A stretch of DNA of 25,000 bases from Botryococcus braunii. Lineage: Eukaryota > Chlorophyta > Trebouxiophyceae. Where the stretch lies: assembly GCA_002005505.1 (NCBI GenBank), contig KV908358.1, forward strand, positions 528,683 through 553,682. The letters run 5' to 3'. Made by a program: the position numbers and the translations under genes. Shown piece after piece: positions 23,401 to 25,000 of this stretch; positions within the stretch are counted from its first letter, which is position 1, and every line of letters begins with the position of its first letter. Below the pieces are notes generated by a model. The model did no database searches. It had not been told where the DNA came from and saw only the letters and a program-made list of their open reading frames with translations.

Positions 23401-24160
23401 GCCCTAAAACTGCCGTGGGGCTGTATGACTGTATGAATATGGCCGTACGAACGTATGGATCTAGGTCTGAGCAGCTGTACCGCCGTAGGCATATTTGGCT
23501 GTAGGGTGGTCCACCTGTTGGGTTGTAGGGCTGTCCAGCTGTGGGCTATAGGGGTGTATGGCCGTGGGGCTGTATGTTTGTACGGCTGTACATCTGTGGG
23601 GCCATACGGTTGGGCAGTCCGGCTATAGGGCTGTACAGCTGTAAGGCTGTGAAGCTGTTGGGCTGTATGGCTATACAGCTGTAGGCCTGTGAAGCTGTGG
23701 GGCTGGGGGGCAGATGGCTGGGGGGCTGTAGGGCTGTACGGGTGTATGTCGGGCTGTAGGGCCGTTCGGCTTTGGAGCTGTACAGCTGTGGGACCAAGGG
23801 GCTGTAGGGCAGTATGGCAGTCTGGCTGTATGGCTGCAGAGCGGCATGATTAAGGGGCTGTTGGGCAGTACAGCTGTAGGGCTGTAGGGCTTTACGGCTG
23901 TAGGGATGTTCAGCTCTGGGGCTGTGGGGCAGTACGACTGTATGGCTAAGGGTGTGAGACTGTAGAGCTGGAGGTCTGTATGGCTGTACGGCTGTGGGTA
24001 GGTAGGGCTGTAGGGCTGTGGGGCAGCCGGCTGTGGGGCTGTGGGGCTGTATGGCTGTACTACTGTGTGGCAGTACTGCTGTATGGCTGTATGGCTGTGT
24101 CGCAGTACGGCGGTGGAGCAGTATGGCTGTGGGGCTGTATGGCCCAACCATGGCAGCAGG
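23401..24160 (+). repeat. 8-bp GGCTGTAN minisatellite
   Basis: About 750 bases are built of ggctgtac/ggctgtag/ggctgtgg/ggctgtat units, with occasional insertions. On the minus strand two long stop-free frames result (210 and 158 codons; QPYSPTAV-like octads, rich in Pro, Ser, Thr, Tyr). The octad is exactly three 8-base units. No start context, splice signal or family match suggests a gene, so I annotate it as repeat. Confidence 0.9.
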
Positions 24161-24770
24161 GCTGTGAGGGGGTTGCATCCGCCCTGTTGGAGGGCTTGGG
24201 AGACTGACTCGAAGGGTTTTGTGGCATCAGCTTGGAGGGCTTGCGAGACCGACTTGGGAGGGGTTTGAGAGACCAGCTTGAAGGGCGTGAGAGACCGACT
24301 CGGGAGGGTTTTGTGGGACCGGCTTCGAGGGCTTGGGAGACTGACTCGGGAGGGCTTTGTGGGACCAGCTTGAAGGGCTTGAGAGACCGACTCAGGAGGG
24401 TTTTGGGAGACCGACTTTGGAGGGCTTGGGAAAGGACTTCAGGGAGGCAACTGAAAAGACCACTTTAGAGGGCTTCGGACGCTGCTTTGCATGGGTTGGG
24501 GGACCAAATTCGAGGGGTTTGGGAGACCAGTTTGTGGAGGGCGTGGGAGACCAGTTTGCGGAGGTCACTTTGGGGTCCTTGGGACGCTACTGTGGAGGGC
24601 TGGGGAGACCACCTTGTAGGGCTTGGGAGACCGCCTTGGAGGGCTCGAGAGGCCACCTTTTAGGGCTTGGGAGACCACCTTGTAGGGCTTGGGAGACTGC
24701 CTCGGAGGGCGTGGAACCATACTTGGAGGGCTTGGGAGACCAGCGTGGAGGGGCTCTGGAGGCCCAAAGC
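24161..24770 (+). repeat. ~24-bp GGGCTTGGGAGACC minisatellite
   Basis: Degenerate head-to-tail units of the form gagggcttgggagaccgact. Spacer bases vary, and there are alternate ggttttgtgggaccagctt units in the first half. Some 25 copies, less regular toward the right end. The minus-strand frames (LPSPTRWSPQPS type) are repeat translations. Confidence 0.9.
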
Positions 24771-25000
24771 GGCCAAGAACAGATATCTTTCCAAAAGGGT
24801 GGGGGGTTGGTTGGGGGGGGGGGGGAAGATGGAGTGGGACCGCTGATGTGGCGCCTTCTGGACAGACAGATTATATGGTACCATTTTTTCATTATTTTTT
24901 TTCCCTTTTTTTGGGAGGGGGTGGTGGGAGGAGGGTGGGCACGTAGGGGATACCTTTCCAAGATGTGGCAGGTGGGGGGGAGGGGGGGGAGGGGAGGGGG
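24771..25000. other. G-rich end of window, no gene
   Basis: Contains several long G runs (near 24800-24826, 24914-24935 and 24975-25000) that could form G-quadruplexes, and a T-rich stretch (24884-24911). No exon seen. Confidence 0.5.

Noticed and set aside
23546..24178. 210-codon Pro/Tyr/Ser/Thr-rich minus-strand frame, resembling a cell-wall repeat protein
   Set aside because: It is the translation of an 8-bp repeat; a second frame is equally open (158 codons), and no signal peptide or non-repeat part exists.

Overview
This looks like nuclear DNA of a eukaryote with large intergenic repeats and intron-bearing genes. The green lineage (an alga such as a prasinophyte or other chlorophyte/streptophyte) fits best. 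The evidence is spliceosomal splice sites (GTAAGT/GTACGC donors, pyrimidine-AG acceptors), a Ty1/copia element primed by an initiator-tRNA fragment, LINE 3' fragments with a restriction-like endonuclease, a TRIM element and many GC-rich minisatellites. The species assignment is a weak inference. No bacterial operons, rRNA or CRISPR arrays are visible.

Layout. 1-3.4 kb: a long (GT)n tract, a 60-bp-arm inverted repeat, degenerate ~100-bp repeats, a decayed fragment resembling the C-terminal zinc-binding part of a LINE protein, and a ~187-bp tandem array. 3.8-4.3 kb and 11.9-13.6 kb: segments of an unrecognised multi-pass membrane protein gene on the minus strand. They are separated by a complete Ty1/copia retrotransposon (4486-11497, minus strand) with LTRs that read the same by eye, a 5-bp target duplication (ggatg), a PPT, a PBS matching the initiator tRNA-Met anticodon arm, and one uninterrupted 1737-codon gag-pol. 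The membrane gene also carries a tandem array of exon/intron modules (12.2-13.3 kb).

13.9-14.3 kb: a 29-bp minisatellite and other short repeats. 15.6-17.35 kb: two tandem copies of a LINE 3' end. One still encodes a CCHC/RHN/PD-D endonuclease-like C-terminus. 17.8-19.1 kb: a 40-bp repeat and a large 28-bp minisatellite. 19.5-20.86 kb: a third, decayed LINE 3' end, split exactly at its catalytic 'PD' codons by a complete 607-bp TRIM-type element with 155-bp LTRs. These LTRs contain tRNA-like A and B box sequences.

21.2-22.8 kb: the 5' part of a plus-strand gene for a secreted SGNH/GDSL-type hydrolase (signal peptide exon, a basic linker exon, and the exon with the GDS motif), including a decayed duplicate of the GDS exon and a (CA)n tract in its intron. 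22.8-25.0 kb: almost entirely minisatellites (8-bp GGCTGTAN; ~24-bp GGGCTTGGGAGACC-type) and G-rich DNA; the remaining hydrolase exons are not seen.

The most interesting signals are the tRNA-like promoter boxes inside the TRIM LTRs, and a 10-bp perfect hairpin across the LTR/PBS junction of the copia element, in which U5 carries a copy of the tRNA primer's anticodon-loop sequence.
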